DNA from: an uncultured Clostridia bacterium
GTDB lineage: Bacteria; Bacillota; Clostridia; Oscillospirales; Ruminococcaceae
NCBI GenBank assembly: GCA_947630845.1
Contig: CANRJB010000011.1
Location: forward strand, 1 to 64,000
Direction of reading: 5' to 3'
Length of the DNA: 64,000 nt
Below, piece after piece: positions 1 through 9,951 of the stretch. The position numbers and the translations under genes were made by a program. Under the pieces are notes generated by a model. The model worked only from the letters and a program-made list of their open reading frames with translations. It was not told the origin of the DNA and did not search any database. Every line of letters starts with the position of its first letter. Positions within the stretch are counted from its first letter, which is position 1.

Positions 1-76
1 TTTTCAAGGCTTTTGGAGGATTTTATTAAAACACTGTAACCTCTGTTGAGAGGTCATAATTTGCTGATATTCAAAT

Positions 77-490
77 TTATAATTTATCAATGTATTTGTC
101 GAGCGTAAAGAGCGGGTCAAAATACTGACTGAATTCCGCTTTCGGGGTAGAGCTTGGGATAGAGCAGACATCCCAGTCTCCGCTGCTCAGACGGGTACTC
201 ATGTCGATATCATAGTCCGTGATGCCCTCAAACATGACCTCGATACCGGGATAGATGGCATTAAATTCTGCCATATAGTCATGAAAATCCCGGATATTCG
301 GGTTATCCGTGATCAGGTCGGTGCGGTAGGTCACGACATTGATCCTTGCTTCGAGGTCGGTGTAGCTTTCGCCGAGTACAAGATCCTCATAGGCAGTAGA
401 ACCGGAATCGCCGCCAGCTCCGCAGCCTGTTACAGATATTGCCAATAATGCAGCTGCCAAGCCACTGCACACATAGTTTCGTATTTTCAT
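77..490 (-). pseudogene. N-terminal fragment of an extracellular solute-binding lipoprotein (ABC sugar-type), about 138 aa
   Basis: Start reset to ATG at 490 (RBS AGGAGGAATTTCC). Signal peptide with lipobox SVTGCGAG, then an SBP-like N-terminus (INVVTYRTDLI...FNAIYPGIEVMFEGITDYD). Stops far short of the usual ~400+ aa. Confidence 0.55.
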
Positions 491-613
491 TGGAAATTCC
501 TCCTTTGTCATTACCGGCACATGCCGTGGAGTATTTGCCAATTATCCCTACATGGTATAGTATACCATATTTTTTTCAATACGTCAAGTGTTTTTGGCAA
601 ATGTCATAAAAAA

Positions 614-639
614 TCCCGGCATACAAACGTATACCGGGA
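614..639 (-). terminator. Rho-independent terminator of the dockerin gene
   Basis: TCCCGGTATAC-GTTT-GTATGCCGGGA stem (one mismatch) followed by TTTTTT on the minus strand. Confidence 0.75.
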
Positions 640-644
640 ATCAT

Positions 645-2564
645 TCAAGCTGTTGGATTCACATCCACATCATAGCTGACAATATTGCTGATACGCTCAT
701 ACTGTCCGTTCCGATAGGCAGTGACATAGAGCCGATAGCTGCCGGGGGTAAGAAGGTAGTCATAGATCTCGTTCATATCGAGTACCTCATCCGCAAATCC
801 CCTGCTCAGGATGGGGAGAACGCTGTCATCCCGGAGGATGCAGAGCGTATAGTCCGTGATGCTGGCATCACTCGTCCGGGTGATGGTCATGGAGGACAGA
901 TCAGCCGTGAGCTGAATCAGTTCTTCGCCGTTGTCAAGGCGTTCCTGTGCAAGGTATTCACCATAGCTCAGAGCAGTTCTGCGCTCGCCGTTGACGGTGA
1001 CATCGGCAGTGCAGTCAGTAAACGTCTCTCCGTTCATGGCAATGCCGCCGCATTTGGCATTACCGTCGGACGTGATCTTCCCCTGCACATGTACATTGCA
1101 AAATGATGCATTTGCACTCTCATCTGCCGATACGATTCCGGCGTGTCCATAGCCGCTGACGGTAATTGCCGCATCTGCAAAGGAAATATCTTTCACTTCG
1201 GCTTTACAGGTGCTGCCGAAGAATCCGGCATGCTGGGCATGGAGCGTCATGCCGGAGATGGTGTGTCCTCCGCCGTCAAGTGTTCCGGAAAATGCCGTGA
1301 TGGGCTTCCAGTCATAACCGTTCAGATCAATGTCCTCCGTCAGCCGGATGGTGATGTTGCTGCTGAAAAGCAGCATCCTGTTCGTCCCCTGCAATGTCTG
1401 GATGGCATTGCAGTAATAGACGGCACTTGCCAGTTCCTGTGCATTGGAAACGGTGAAGGTCTGACCGTCAAAATTGTCACGCACCCACTCCTTGTCCGCA
1501 AGTGTCATGATATCGCCGCAGTCCCCCTCACGTTCCCAGTCGGAAACATACTGTGTGATATCGGGCGTGTCGTAGGCATACGGACTTGCTGCCGATGTAT
1601 CGGACTTGTCCAGATACCACAGATAGCCATCCACCAGCATGAAGCTGCAATCATCAGCAATGGTGAAGGTGATGGTGTTGGCATCATCGTCTGCCGTAAA
1701 TGCCACAAGACCGCTCTCCTGAAGCGAGTTGTCCTCTTTGTGGACATAGACACACAGATTCTCCTCCGGTATCCAGCGCAGTTCTTCCGGGTCATACTGG
1801 ATGGTGACGGTACATTCCCCGATGCTGTCGTCCGTTTTCAGCAAAATGGGCGTACCCACCCGTGCCGGAGAATTGTGCAGATAGATATAACCGGACTTCG
1901 TGATGCTCACCTTTTTGTTAAGGTCATTGTAACTCTCCGCAGATACCGTCACATTGACAACTTCCGGATCTTCCGTTCTGTCCACAGCTTTCGTTACGGA
2001 CTGTATCGTTTTGGTGCGGTCGGGGTAAGAAAGGACAATGTCCTGTGAAGAAGTTTCCTTGTCGGGGCAGGTGATAGTGAGGGCAGCTTCGCCCCAGTCC
2101 GGTGTCAGCGGTTCTGTGCCGTACATCGTGAAAGTATCGGTTTTCTCAAGGTCGCCGTCAGGGTCATACCAGTCGGCAGTGACGGTAGTTTTCTGCTTGC
2201 GGTCGGTCGCAAGGTTACATTTTACGGTGTAGACCTCTCCGCCGACATCAGGAGATCGCAGAGTAAGGCTGGAATAGGTGAGCTGATTCTGATAGACCGT
2301 CATTTCGAGCAATGCCAGATCGAAAACATTGACCTTTCCGTCAAAGTTGATATCTGCCGCATCATAGAACGTATACGGTGCATCCTGATAATAGCCGTGC
2401 AGAAAGAGATAAAGAGCGGCAACATCAGACAGACCGACTTCGCCGTCTCCGTTCAGGTCGCCGGAAAGGTACTCGCAGCCGTATCCGGGTTCCGCCGCCG
2501 CAGGGATACTTGCAGACAGGCAGAGCAATGCCGCCGTCAGTGCAGATAGCCACTGTTTTTTCAT
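645..2564 (-). CDS. Secreted protein with N-terminal type I dockerin and GLUG-like region
   Basis: Signal peptide, then GDLNGDGEVGLSDVAALYLFLHG...DINFDGKVNVFDLALLEMTVYQ (two Ca-binding dockerin repeats). Later DGGGHTISGMTL...GFFGSTCKAEVKDISF resembles GLUG repeats. Confidence 0.8.
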   Translation of the reverse strand: MKKQWLSALTAALLCLSASIPAAAEPGYGCEYLSGDLNGDGEVGLSDVAALYLFLHGYYQDAPYTFYDAADINFDGKVNVFDLALLEMTVYQNQLTYSSLTLRSPDVGGEVYTVKCNLATDRKQKTTVTADWYDPDGDLEKTDTFTMYGTEPLTPDWGEAALTITCPDKETSSQDIVLSYPDRTKTIQSVTKAVDRTEDPEVVNVTVSAESYNDLNKKVSITKSGYIYLHNSPARVGTPILLKTDDSIGECTVTIQYDPEELRWIPEENLCVYVHKEDNSLQESGLVAFTADDDANTITFTIADDCSFMLVDGYLWYLDKSDTSAASPYAYDTPDITQYVSDWEREGDCGDIMTLADKEWVRDNFDGQTFTVSNAQELASAVYYCNAIQTLQGTNRMLLFSSNITIRLTEDIDLNGYDWKPITAFSGTLDGGGHTISGMTLHAQHAGFFGSTCKAEVKDISFADAAITVSGYGHAGIVSADESANASFCNVHVQGKITSDGNAKCGGIAMNGETFTDCTADVTVNGERRTALSYGEYLAQERLDNGEELIQLTADLSSMTITRTSDASITDYTLCILRDDSVLPILSRGFADEVLDMNEIYDYLLTPGSYRLYVTAYRNGQYERISNIVSYDVDVNPTA

Positions 2565-2815
2565 AGAAATGCCTCCTTATTTGATGGATAAGATGAGTCT
2601 CTGTGATCTATGACGGATGGAGAGGGAAAAATTGCGGGTGAAGTTGTAAACTTTTTATGAATGTCCGGCGACATATTCTTCCAGTGTCACACCCTGCTGA
2701 TAGATCTCCGCAGCCGCTTCCTTTCCCACATAGCGATCCCTCCTTATGCCTATCATAGCATATCCGTCTCCGGAAGGCAATAGAGGAAATCTTAAGATTT
2801 TCTGATATTTGAAAA

Positions 2816-2849
2816 AAAGAAAGGAGACACCCGTCTGTCTCCTTTCTTT
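2816..2849 (-). terminator. Terminator downstream of the flavodiiron gene
   Basis: AAAGAAAGGAGACA / TGTCTCCTTTCTTT perfect 14-bp stem, immediately after the stop on the minus strand. Confidence 0.7.
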
Positions 2850-2860
2850 CTCATCAGTAG

Positions 2861-4015
2861 TTATGCCATCAGTGTATCTGCAAGGGCAGCGATCTGGGTG
2901 CGGTTCTCGTCCGTCATAGCAGCCTTGATCGTGACCTTGCCGAGCATGGTGATGTTTTTGGACTTCTCAAACATGCCCTCCATCACACGCCCTGCCGTCG
3001 GAGCCCATGCGCCGTTCTCAATGAAGGCAATGCGGCGGTTCTGATAGCTGCGCTCCGTCAGGCTTTGGATAAATGTCCGCATGAACGGGAAGATATCGGC
3101 GTTATAGGTCGTTGTAGCCAATACCAGCGTGCCGTAGCGGAAGGCATCCTCGACAGCCTCTGCCATATCCTCTCTTGCCAGATCACAGAATACCACCTTC
3201 GGGCAGCCCTTCTCTCTGAGCGTCTCCGCAAGCAGCGCAGCGGCAGCTTTGGTGTTGCCGTAGACAGAGGTGTATGCGATCATGATACCCTCCGATTCCA
3301 CGCCATAGGATGACCACGTCTGATAAAGGTCAAGATAATAGGACAGGTTCTCGCACAGAACAGGACCATGCAGCGGACAGATGATCTGTATCGCAAGCGC
3401 AGCAGTCTGTTTCAGGACAGCCTGTACCTGCTGACCGTACTTGCCGACAATGCCGAAATAATATCTTCTTGCTTCACAAGCCCAGTCCTCGTCCGCATCC
3501 AGTGCGCCGAACTTACCGAACGCATCTGCCGAGAAAAGGACTTTGTCTGTCTCCTCATAGCTCATCATGACTTCCGGCCAGTGTACCATGGGCGCAAATA
3601 TGAATTTCAGGGTATGCTTGCCGAGACAGAGCGTCTGTCCGTTGGTGACGGTCAGTTTCTTGCTGACTTCCAGTCCCGGGAAGAACAGTCCGAGCATACC
3701 GAAGGTCTTGGCATTGCCGACGATCTCCGCATCGGGGTATTCGGCAAGGAATTTTGCGATATTGGCAGAATGATCGGGTTCCATATGATGTATAATGAGG
3801 TAATCCGGCGTTCTGCCGTTCAGTGCCGCTTTCAGGTGCGTGAGCCATTCCTCTCCGAAATGCTGATCGACCGTGTCCAGCACAGCGATCTTCTCGTCAA
3901 GGATCACATAGGAATTGTACGCCATTCCGTTCGGCACATCATACATCCCCTCAAACAGGTCGATGTCATGATCGTTCACGCCGATATAGCGGATGTCTTT
4001 GGTAATTTCAGTCAT
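2861..4015 (-). CDS. Flavodiiron protein (FprA-family A-type flavoprotein)
   Basis: Metallo-beta-lactamase-type HHMEPDHSANI plus C-terminal flavodoxin motif YTSVYGNTKAAA. Start chosen at ATG 4015 with AGGAGA RBS. Confidence 0.9.
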   Translation of the reverse strand: MTEITKDIRYIGVNDHDIDLFEGMYDVPNGMAYNSYVILDEKIAVLDTVDQHFGEEWLTHLKAALNGRTPDYLIIHHMEPDHSANIAKFLAEYPDAEIVGNAKTFGMLGLFFPGLEVSKKLTVTNGQTLCLGKHTLKFIFAPMVHWPEVMMSYEETDKVLFSADAFGKFGALDADEDWACEARRYYFGIVGKYGQQVQAVLKQTAALAIQIICPLHGPVLCENLSYYLDLYQTWSSYGVESEGIMIAYTSVYGNTKAAAALLAETLREKGCPKVVFCDLAREDMAEAVEDAFRYGTLVLATTTYNADIFPFMRTFIQSLTERSYQNRRIAFIENGAWAPTAGRVMEGMFEKSKNITMLGKVTIKAAMTDENRTQIAALADTLMA

Positions 4016-4157
4016 TTTATCTCCTCTTTCCTGTAAGATATGCACATTGTGCAGCTTCTATTATAACACAGTCTTCCGGAAAATGCAAGTCCCTGCCGGA
4101 GAAACACAGTTTCTCTGAGAACTATGACAAAAAATGTAAAAAATATGCAAAAATATC

Positions 4158-4186
4158 TTGACAACTATCCAAATGTGTGATATAAT
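4158..4186 (+). promoter_or_regulatory. Consensus sigma-A-type promoter for the T7SS-like operon
   Basis: TTGACA (4158-4163), 17-bp spacer, TATAAT (4181-4186); both hexamers match consensus. Confidence 0.8.
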
Positions 4187-4275
4187 TTACCCATAGCAAG
4201 TAAATGTGAAAAACGCAAAATATTGTGATTTTTATGATAACCGCATATTTTGCTCCATCTGACTTTACTGTAAGA

Positions 4276-4404
4276 ATGTCTGTATTCCGCATCTTTCCGA
4301 CTTATTTCTGCTTTCTGCTGTCGGGACAGAAGGATCACGAACAGACCCATACATTGCCGCATCTGTGCCGGCAGTCTGATACAGAACGGGAGAGTTTGCC
4401 ATGA
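4276..4404 (+). CDS. Candidate 42-aa leader/upstream ORF overlapping the EssC-like start
   Basis: ATG 4276 ... TGA 4402-4404, overlapping the ATG at 4401 as ATGA. Translation MSVFRIFPTYFCFLLSGQKDHEQTHTLPHLCRQSDTERESLP. Weak RBS. Confidence 0.3.
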   Translation: MSVFRIFPTYFCFLLSGQKDHEQTHTLPHLCRQSDTERESLP

Positions 4405-7400
4405 TCGTCAATCTGATAAAACCCAAGAAGATTTTTTCTACTATTTTGCCTACAAAGGTCAAGGGACAATACTGGGTGAATGACATTGATGAGAACGGAG
4501 AGCCACGTCAGCTGCTCCGTATCGAAGCAGACGAAGGAAAGTGGATTTTCAGGAGCAGCAGCCTTGTGACGGTAATGAAGAATAAGGCAGAGACGGCAGC
4601 ATCCGCTGAACTGCTCCCGCAGAGCTGCTATGACCTGCGGATCGCAGGGTCACAGGACAGAGCGATCTTATTTTCCGAGAAAGCAGATGAGAGCCGGCAG
4701 ACCTTCCGTAAACTGGTCGTGAAAGGCACGTCTGCCGTTTTCTCGATCGGACGCTCTGAGGAATGTGATCTCAGTTTCAGGAATACCTATGTGTCATCCA
4801 GCCATGCACGGCTGACCTATGAGGACGGGAACTGGTCGATCACCGATTCAGGCAGCACAAATGGTACTTTTGTCAACGGATTCCGCATTGAGTCAGCAAA
4901 TCTCCTTGCAGGTGATGTGATCTACATCATGGGGCTGAAGATCGTGATCGGGCATAATTTTCTTGCCCTGAATGACCCCGATCATCAGCTCACTGTCAAT
5001 ACCGATGCGCTGGTGAATTATCAGCCCCAGCAGATCAAGGAGAGCAGCCGTGCCGCTGTCCTGCCGGAGCAGCAGCGGTTTTACCGTTCTCCCCGCTTTT
5101 ACCGGCAGGTGCAGAAAGCAGAGATCAGCATTGACCCGCCGCCGCAGAAACAAAGACTGGAGACGGTGCCGCTTGCGCTGATGCTCGGACCTTCCCTGAC
5201 AATGGGTCTGACTTCGATGAGTACGGGAATACTGGCACTGAACAATGTCATAGTAAACAACGGTGATATGATGCAGGCAGTGCCGACCCTTGTCATGTCC
5301 GGCAGTATGCTGATGGGCACAGTGCTGTGGCCGATACTGACGAAAAAACATGAGAAAAAACAAGCTGCCCTGTCAGAAAAGAAAAGACAGGAAAAATATA
5401 TGACATACCTTGAGCATGTGCGTGACGAGGTCAAGCGTGCAGCTAAGATGCAGAGCGATATTCTCCATGAGAACTGCATCCCCCCCGAATCCTGTGCGGA
5501 ACGCATTACGACAGGTTCTGCAAAGCTCTGGGAACGCAGCACGGGACAGAGTGACTTCATGCGTCTGCGGCTTGGTATCGGAGTATTGCCGATCGATCTT
5601 GAGCTGCACTATGATCAGCGGAAATTTTCTATGGAGGATGATCTGCTGCTTGATGCCATGAGCTCACTTGCCACAGAGCCGAAACAGCTCACCGGCGTGC
5701 CGATCAGTGTATCGTTCCGGGAGCATCTTGCAGTGGGTATCTGCGGCGACCATAGTCGGACGATGAATATGCTCCGTTCCCTGATTTTACAGGCAGTCAC
5801 GCTGCACGGCTATGATGAATTGAAACTGATGCTCATTACCGATGAGGCAGATGCGCCGGAATGGGACTTTGTCAGGGCACTGCCGCATTTCTGGACGGAC
5901 GACAGAGCGATGCGTTTCTTTGCCGCAAACGTGGACGAAGTAAAGGAATTGTCGGTCTATCTGGAACAGAATGTATTTGCCCGTGAGGAACAGGTGCGCT
6001 ATCAGGATCAGGAGCTGCCTGTCTTTTACCTGATCGTCTGCACCAGCAAGCGGCTTCAGGATAAGTGCGAAGCACTCCGGCAGATGCTCGGACAGAAAAA
6101 GCATGCCGGGTTCAGCTGCCTGTTTTCCGCATCCTCTCTGAAAGATCTGCCGAAGGAGACAAAGCTTGTCATTGAATTGCAGGAGACGTTTTCGAGAATG
6201 TATGACCGTGATGACAGCACCGGCAGCATCACACAGTTTCAGCCCGATCAGGTCAATGCCCCTGTCGTTGCAGGCGTTGCACAGGAACTGGCTAACATAG
6301 AGCTGGATCTGTCCGCACGGCAGTATACGCTCCCTGCAATGATGACATTTCTGGAAATGTTCGGCGTGAGCAAGCTCGAACACCTCAACCCCCTTACACG
6401 CTGGAAGGAAAATAATCCGACCATCAGCTTGCAGACACCTGTCGGCGTGGATGGATCCGGAGAGACATTCTATCTGGATCTGCATGAAAAATACCACGGC
6501 CCTCACGGACTTGTGGCAGGTATGACCGGTTCGGGAAAATCAGAATTCATCATCACCTACATTCTCTCAATGGCAGTGAATTACCATCCGGATGAAGTTG
6601 CTTTCATCCTGATCGACTACAAGGGCGGCGGACTGACCGGTGCATTTGAAGGGGCAGACGGCAAGGGACGGCTGCCGCATCTTGCCGGCACGATCACAAA
6701 CCTTGACGGTGCTGCCATCACACGCTCTCTGATCTCCATCCAGAGTGAGCTGCGCCGCAGGCAGAGCATCTTTAACAAAGCCCGGAAAACTGCTGACGAA
6801 GGTACAATGGATATCTACAAATACCAGCAGCTTTACCGTGACAAAACAGTGACAGAACCCGTTCCGCATCTTTTCATTATTTCCGATGAGTTTGCGGAGC
6901 TGAAAACACAGCAGCCTGAATTTATGGAACAGCTCATCAGTGCAGCCCGTATCGGGCGCAGTCTGGGCGTACATCTGATCCTTGCAACACAGAAGCCGAA
7001 CGGTGTGGTCGATGACCAGATCTGGAGCAACAGTAAATTCCGTGTCTGCCTGAAAGTACAGGAGAAGGCGGACAGCATTGATATGATAAAATGCCCTGAT
7101 GCTGCGGAGCTTTCCCAGACCGGACGTTTTTATCTGCAAGTCGGATTCAATGAGCTTTTCATGCTCGGACAGTCCGCATGGTGCGGTGCAGAGTATGTGC
7201 CGACGGATACAGTAGAAAAGAATGTTGATACAAGCGTGAGAGTCGTGGACGACCTCGGACGGACGGTCATGAATGTGAAGCCGGCAGTGAAAAAGACAGA
7301 CACCGGCTCAAGAACCAAGCAGATCGTTTCGATCGTCCGGTATCTCTCAGAGCTTGCAGAGGAAGAGCAGATCTCTGTGCGTCCGCTCTGGCTTGATGCG

Positions 7401-8960
7401 ATTCCGGCGAAGATCTTTATTCCGGCACTGGAGGAAAAATATGGTGTCCGGAAGGGCGGCACCTGTCTTGCACCCATTGTGGGCGAATATGACGATCCTT
7501 TCAACCAGAAGCAGGATGTCCTGAAAGTGCCGTTCTCCGATGAGGGCAACTGCCTGATCTACGGCTCGGCAGGCAGCGGCAAGACCACTTTCCTGACGAC
7601 GCTCTGTTATTCCCTTATCCGCAATCATACCGCAGAGGAAGTCAATATCTACATCATGGACTTCGGTTCAGAGACGCTCCGTGCTTTCGAGGATGCACCG
7701 CAGGTCGGAGGTGTTGTGGTATCAGCCGATGAGGAAAAGACGATCAATCTGCTGCGTATGCTCCAGAGTGAGCTGCTTGCAAGGCGCACGCTGTTCTCGG
7801 AATATGGCGGCGACTATGCAAGCTATCTCCGCACCAGCGGCAAGCTCATCCCGAATATCGTTGTCCTGCTGAACAATTACGCCGGATTTTCCGAGCAGTT
7901 CGAGGAATATACCGAAGCATTCACACTGCTTTCAAGAGATGGTGTGAAGTACGGCATCTATTTTGCAGTGACGGCATCCGCAACGAATGCTGTGCGCTAT
8001 AAGACACAACAGAATTTCCGTATGATGTTTGCGCTCCAGCTCAACGATGCGACGGATTATTCCATCGTTGTCGGCAAGACCGATGGTCTTATGCCGTCCC
8101 GGTACAAGGGCAGAGGACTTGCTGCACTTGACAGGGTCTATGAATTTCAGACGGCTTACTGTACGGATGAGGAAGAACAGCAGGACTACCTGCGCAGCTA
8201 TTGCGGACAGCTTGCAGAAATGCAGACGGCAAGGGCAAAACAGATACCTGTGCTGCCCGATGTGGTGGATGCATCCTGTGTACAGACGGACGGACTGCGG
8301 TCAGTACCGGCAGGCATCAACAAGAAAACACTGGAAACGGCTGGATTCTGCTTGCAGGATATGGTGCTGTTCCCCGTATCTTCACAGATGGTACAGGGCA
8401 CTGTGGCATTTGCAGAGGAGATCACAACAGTGCTTTCAGCGGTGTGCCGGACAGAGCTTCTTGATGCCGGACACCTTACGCAGCGCAGCGATGCCGTGAC
8501 TGCGGGATTTGAGGAATATGTCCGGGAGCTGTTCAGCGAGATGGTGACCCGGAACAATACCTATAAGGATGCCGGAATGGATGCGGCAGTACTTGACAGC
8601 TATGAGGAACGTGCAGTCGTGATTCTCGGTGTAAAGAATCTTTTCGATCAGCTTTCGGATGACGGAAAGGACAAACTGCGCCTCATACTGGAAAAGGGTG
8701 AGACAGCCTACAAGATCCGCTTTGTCCTTGTGGATGCGGCATCCCGGCTGACATCACTCAACTATGAGAACTGGTATAAGAAACAGATCACGGGCACAGA
8801 GGGACTGTGGATCGGTGACGGTCTGACAGATCAGTATGTACTGAAGATCAGCAAGCTCACAAGAGAGCTGTATGAGGAGATCGGTACAGACTTCGGCTAT
8901 TTGTGTACACATGGCAAGCCGCAGCTCATCAAGGTGCTGGGCGCAGGGGAAGGAGAGTAA
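4401..8960 (+). CDS. Type VII secretion EssC-like FtsK/SpoIIIE ATPase with N-terminal FHA domain
   Basis: FHA signature FSIGRSEECDLSFRNTYVSSSHARL...STNGTFVNG; Walker A GMTGSGKSEFI and a second YGSAGSGKTTFL; FtsK-type ILIDYKGGGL; neighbouring WXG100 genes. Confidence 0.92.
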   Translation: MIVNLIKPKKIFSTILPTKVKGQYWVNDIDENGEPRQLLRIEADEGKWIFRSSSLVTVMKNKAETAASAELLPQSCYDLRIAGSQDRAILFSEKADESRQTFRKLVVKGTSAVFSIGRSEECDLSFRNTYVSSSHARLTYEDGNWSITDSGSTNGTFVNGFRIESANLLAGDVIYIMGLKIVIGHNFLALNDPDHQLTVNTDALVNYQPQQIKESSRAAVLPEQQRFYRSPRFYRQVQKAEISIDPPPQKQRLETVPLALMLGPSLTMGLTSMSTGILALNNVIVNNGDMMQAVPTLVMSGSMLMGTVLWPILTKKHEKKQAALSEKKRQEKYMTYLEHVRDEVKRAAKMQSDILHENCIPPESCAERITTGSAKLWERSTGQSDFMRLRLGIGVLPIDLELHYDQRKFSMEDDLLLDAMSSLATEPKQLTGVPISVSFREHLAVGICGDHSRTMNMLRSLILQAVTLHGYDELKLMLITDEADAPEWDFVRALPHFWTDDRAMRFFAANVDEVKELSVYLEQNVFAREEQVRYQDQELPVFYLIVCTSKRLQDKCEALRQMLGQKKHAGFSCLFSASSLKDLPKETKLVIELQETFSRMYDRDDSTGSITQFQPDQVNAPVVAGVAQELANIELDLSARQYTLPAMMTFLEMFGVSKLEHLNPLTRWKENNPTISLQTPVGVDGSGETFYLDLHEKYHGPHGLVAGMTGSGKSEFIITYILSMAVNYHPDEVAFILIDYKGGGLTGAFEGADGKGRLPHLAGTITNLDGAAITRSLISIQSELRRRQSIFNKARKTADEGTMDIYKYQQLYRDKTVTEPVPHLFIISDEFAELKTQQPEFMEQLISAARIGRSLGVHLILATQKPNGVVDDQIWSNSKFRVCLKVQEKADSIDMIKCPDAAELSQTGRFYLQVGFNELFMLGQSAWCGAEYVPTDTVEKNVDTSVRVVDDLGRTVMNVKPAVKKTDTGSRTKQIVSIVRYLSELAEEEQISVRPLWLDAIPAKIFIPALEEKYGVRKGGTCLAPIVGEYDDPFNQKQDVLKVPFSDEGNCLIYGSAGSGKTTFLTTLCYSLIRNHTAEEVNIYIMDFGSETLRAFEDAPQVGGVVVSADEEKTINLLRMLQSELLARRTLFSEYGGDYASYLRTSGKLIPNIVVLLNNYAGFSEQFEEYTEAFTLLSRDGVKYGIYFAVTASATNAVRYKTQQNFRMMFALQLNDATDYSIVVGKTDGLMPSRYKGRGLAALDRVYEFQTAYCTDEEEQQDYLRSYCGQLAEMQTARAKQIPVLPDVVDASCVQTDGLRSVPAGINKKTLETAGFCLQDMVLFPVSSQMVQGTVAFAEEITTVLSAVCRTELLDAGHLTQRSDAVTAGFEEYVRELFSEMVTRNNTYKDAGMDAAVLDSYEERAVVILGVKNLFDQLSDDGKDKLRLILEKGETAYKIRFVLVDAASRLTSLNYENWYKKQITGTEGLWIGDGLTDQYVLKISKLTRELYEEIGTDFGYLCTHGKPQLIKVLGAGEGE

Positions 8961-8962
8961 CA

Positions 8963-9214
8963 ATGGACAAGGTTCTGGTAGAGGTCTATGTACCGGTTCT
9001 GAACACATCCTATGACATGTTTCTTCCGCAGGAAGCACCGATGTATACCGTGTTGGAGCTTGTGCGCCGTGCTGTATCGGAAATTTCCGACAGGCGGCTC
9101 ATCACGGATGAAAATACCGTACTCTGTCACCGGGAGGACGGGACGATACTGAATATTAACTTGTCAGTCTGCGAGCTGGGGATCCGTAACGGCTCGAAGC
9201 TGATGTTAATATAA
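8963..9214 (+). CDS. YukD/EsaB-like ubiquitin-fold protein
   Basis: 83-aa MDKVLVEVYVPVLNTSYDMFLPQEAPMYTVLELV...NGSKLMLI, located between the EssC-like gene and the WXG100 genes. Start reset to ATG 8963. Confidence 0.75.
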   Translation: MDKVLVEVYVPVLNTSYDMFLPQEAPMYTVLELVRRAVSEISDRRLITDENTVLCHREDGTILNINLSVCELGIRNGSKLMLI

Positions 9215-9265
9215 ACAGCACAGCCGGAATCCCGGCTGGCAAAAATGAAAAGGAGGTCATTGACA

Positions 9266-9568
9266 ATGGCAAAGGACATTCTGGTAACCCCAGAGCAACT
9301 GGAATCCACAGCCGGCAGGATCGAGAGTCTGGCATCGGAGTACCAGTCGGAGTACAAGACGCTTTACAGTGAGGTCAGCGAACTTGCTGCAAAGTGGAGC
9401 GGAAAGGACAATATCGCCTACACCAATCAGATCGAAGGGTTCAGAGACGACTTCGAGCAGATGACAACGCTGATGAACAGGTACGCAGAATTTCTCAGAA
9501 AGAGCGCAAAGGCTTATCGTGACACACAGGAAACGATCACGAATGAAGCCCGTAAGCTTGTCAACTGA
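9266..9568 (+). CDS. WXG100 family protein 1
   Basis: About 100 aa with central WSG (AAKWSGKDNIAYTNQIEGF) between two helices. Start reset to ATG 9266 after AGGAGG. Confidence 0.9.
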   Translation: MAKDILVTPEQLESTAGRIESLASEYQSEYKTLYSEVSELAAKWSGKDNIAYTNQIEGFRDDFEQMTTLMNRYAEFLRKSAKAYRDTQETITNEARKLVN

Positions 9569-9585
9569 TAAGGAGGAATGAAATC

Positions 9586-9885
9586 ATGGCAGATGGAATC
9601 CAGATCAGTACGCAGGTCCTGATCGACACAGCCAGCAAGGTACGCAATCATAACAATACACTCGATACCAAGCTTGCCGATATCAATAAGAGTATGAACG
9701 ATCTCGAAGCAACATGGAAGAGCGATGCCGCTACCGAGATCAGAGCTGCAATGAACAACCTCAAGCCCCGCTTTGAGGAGTACAAGAACATTGTAGAGAG
9801 CTATGCGAAATTTCTCGAAACGACCGCTCAGAGCTATGAGACAACAGAGCAGTCCATCCAGAGCAATGCAGCACAGTTTAAGTAA
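9586..9885 (+). CDS. WXG100 family protein 2
   Basis: 99 aa, helical hairpin with LEATWKSDAATEIRAAMNNL (WxS variant). Confidence 0.88.
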   Translation: MADGIQISTQVLIDTASKVRNHNNTLDTKLADINKSMNDLEATWKSDAATEIRAAMNNLKPRFEEYKNIVESYAKFLETTAQSYETTEQSIQSNAAQFK

Positions 9886-9951
9886 TAGCATACATACCGC
9901 AGACGGTCATGCACCGTCTGCGGAACGTAAAAAAGAAAAGAGGTATGGGTC

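Noticed and set aside
39-54. Possible CRISPR repeat or tracr-like hairpin at the left edge
   Set aside because: Only one copy visible and no cas gene in the window; cannot be supported, so kept only as an inverted-repeat note.
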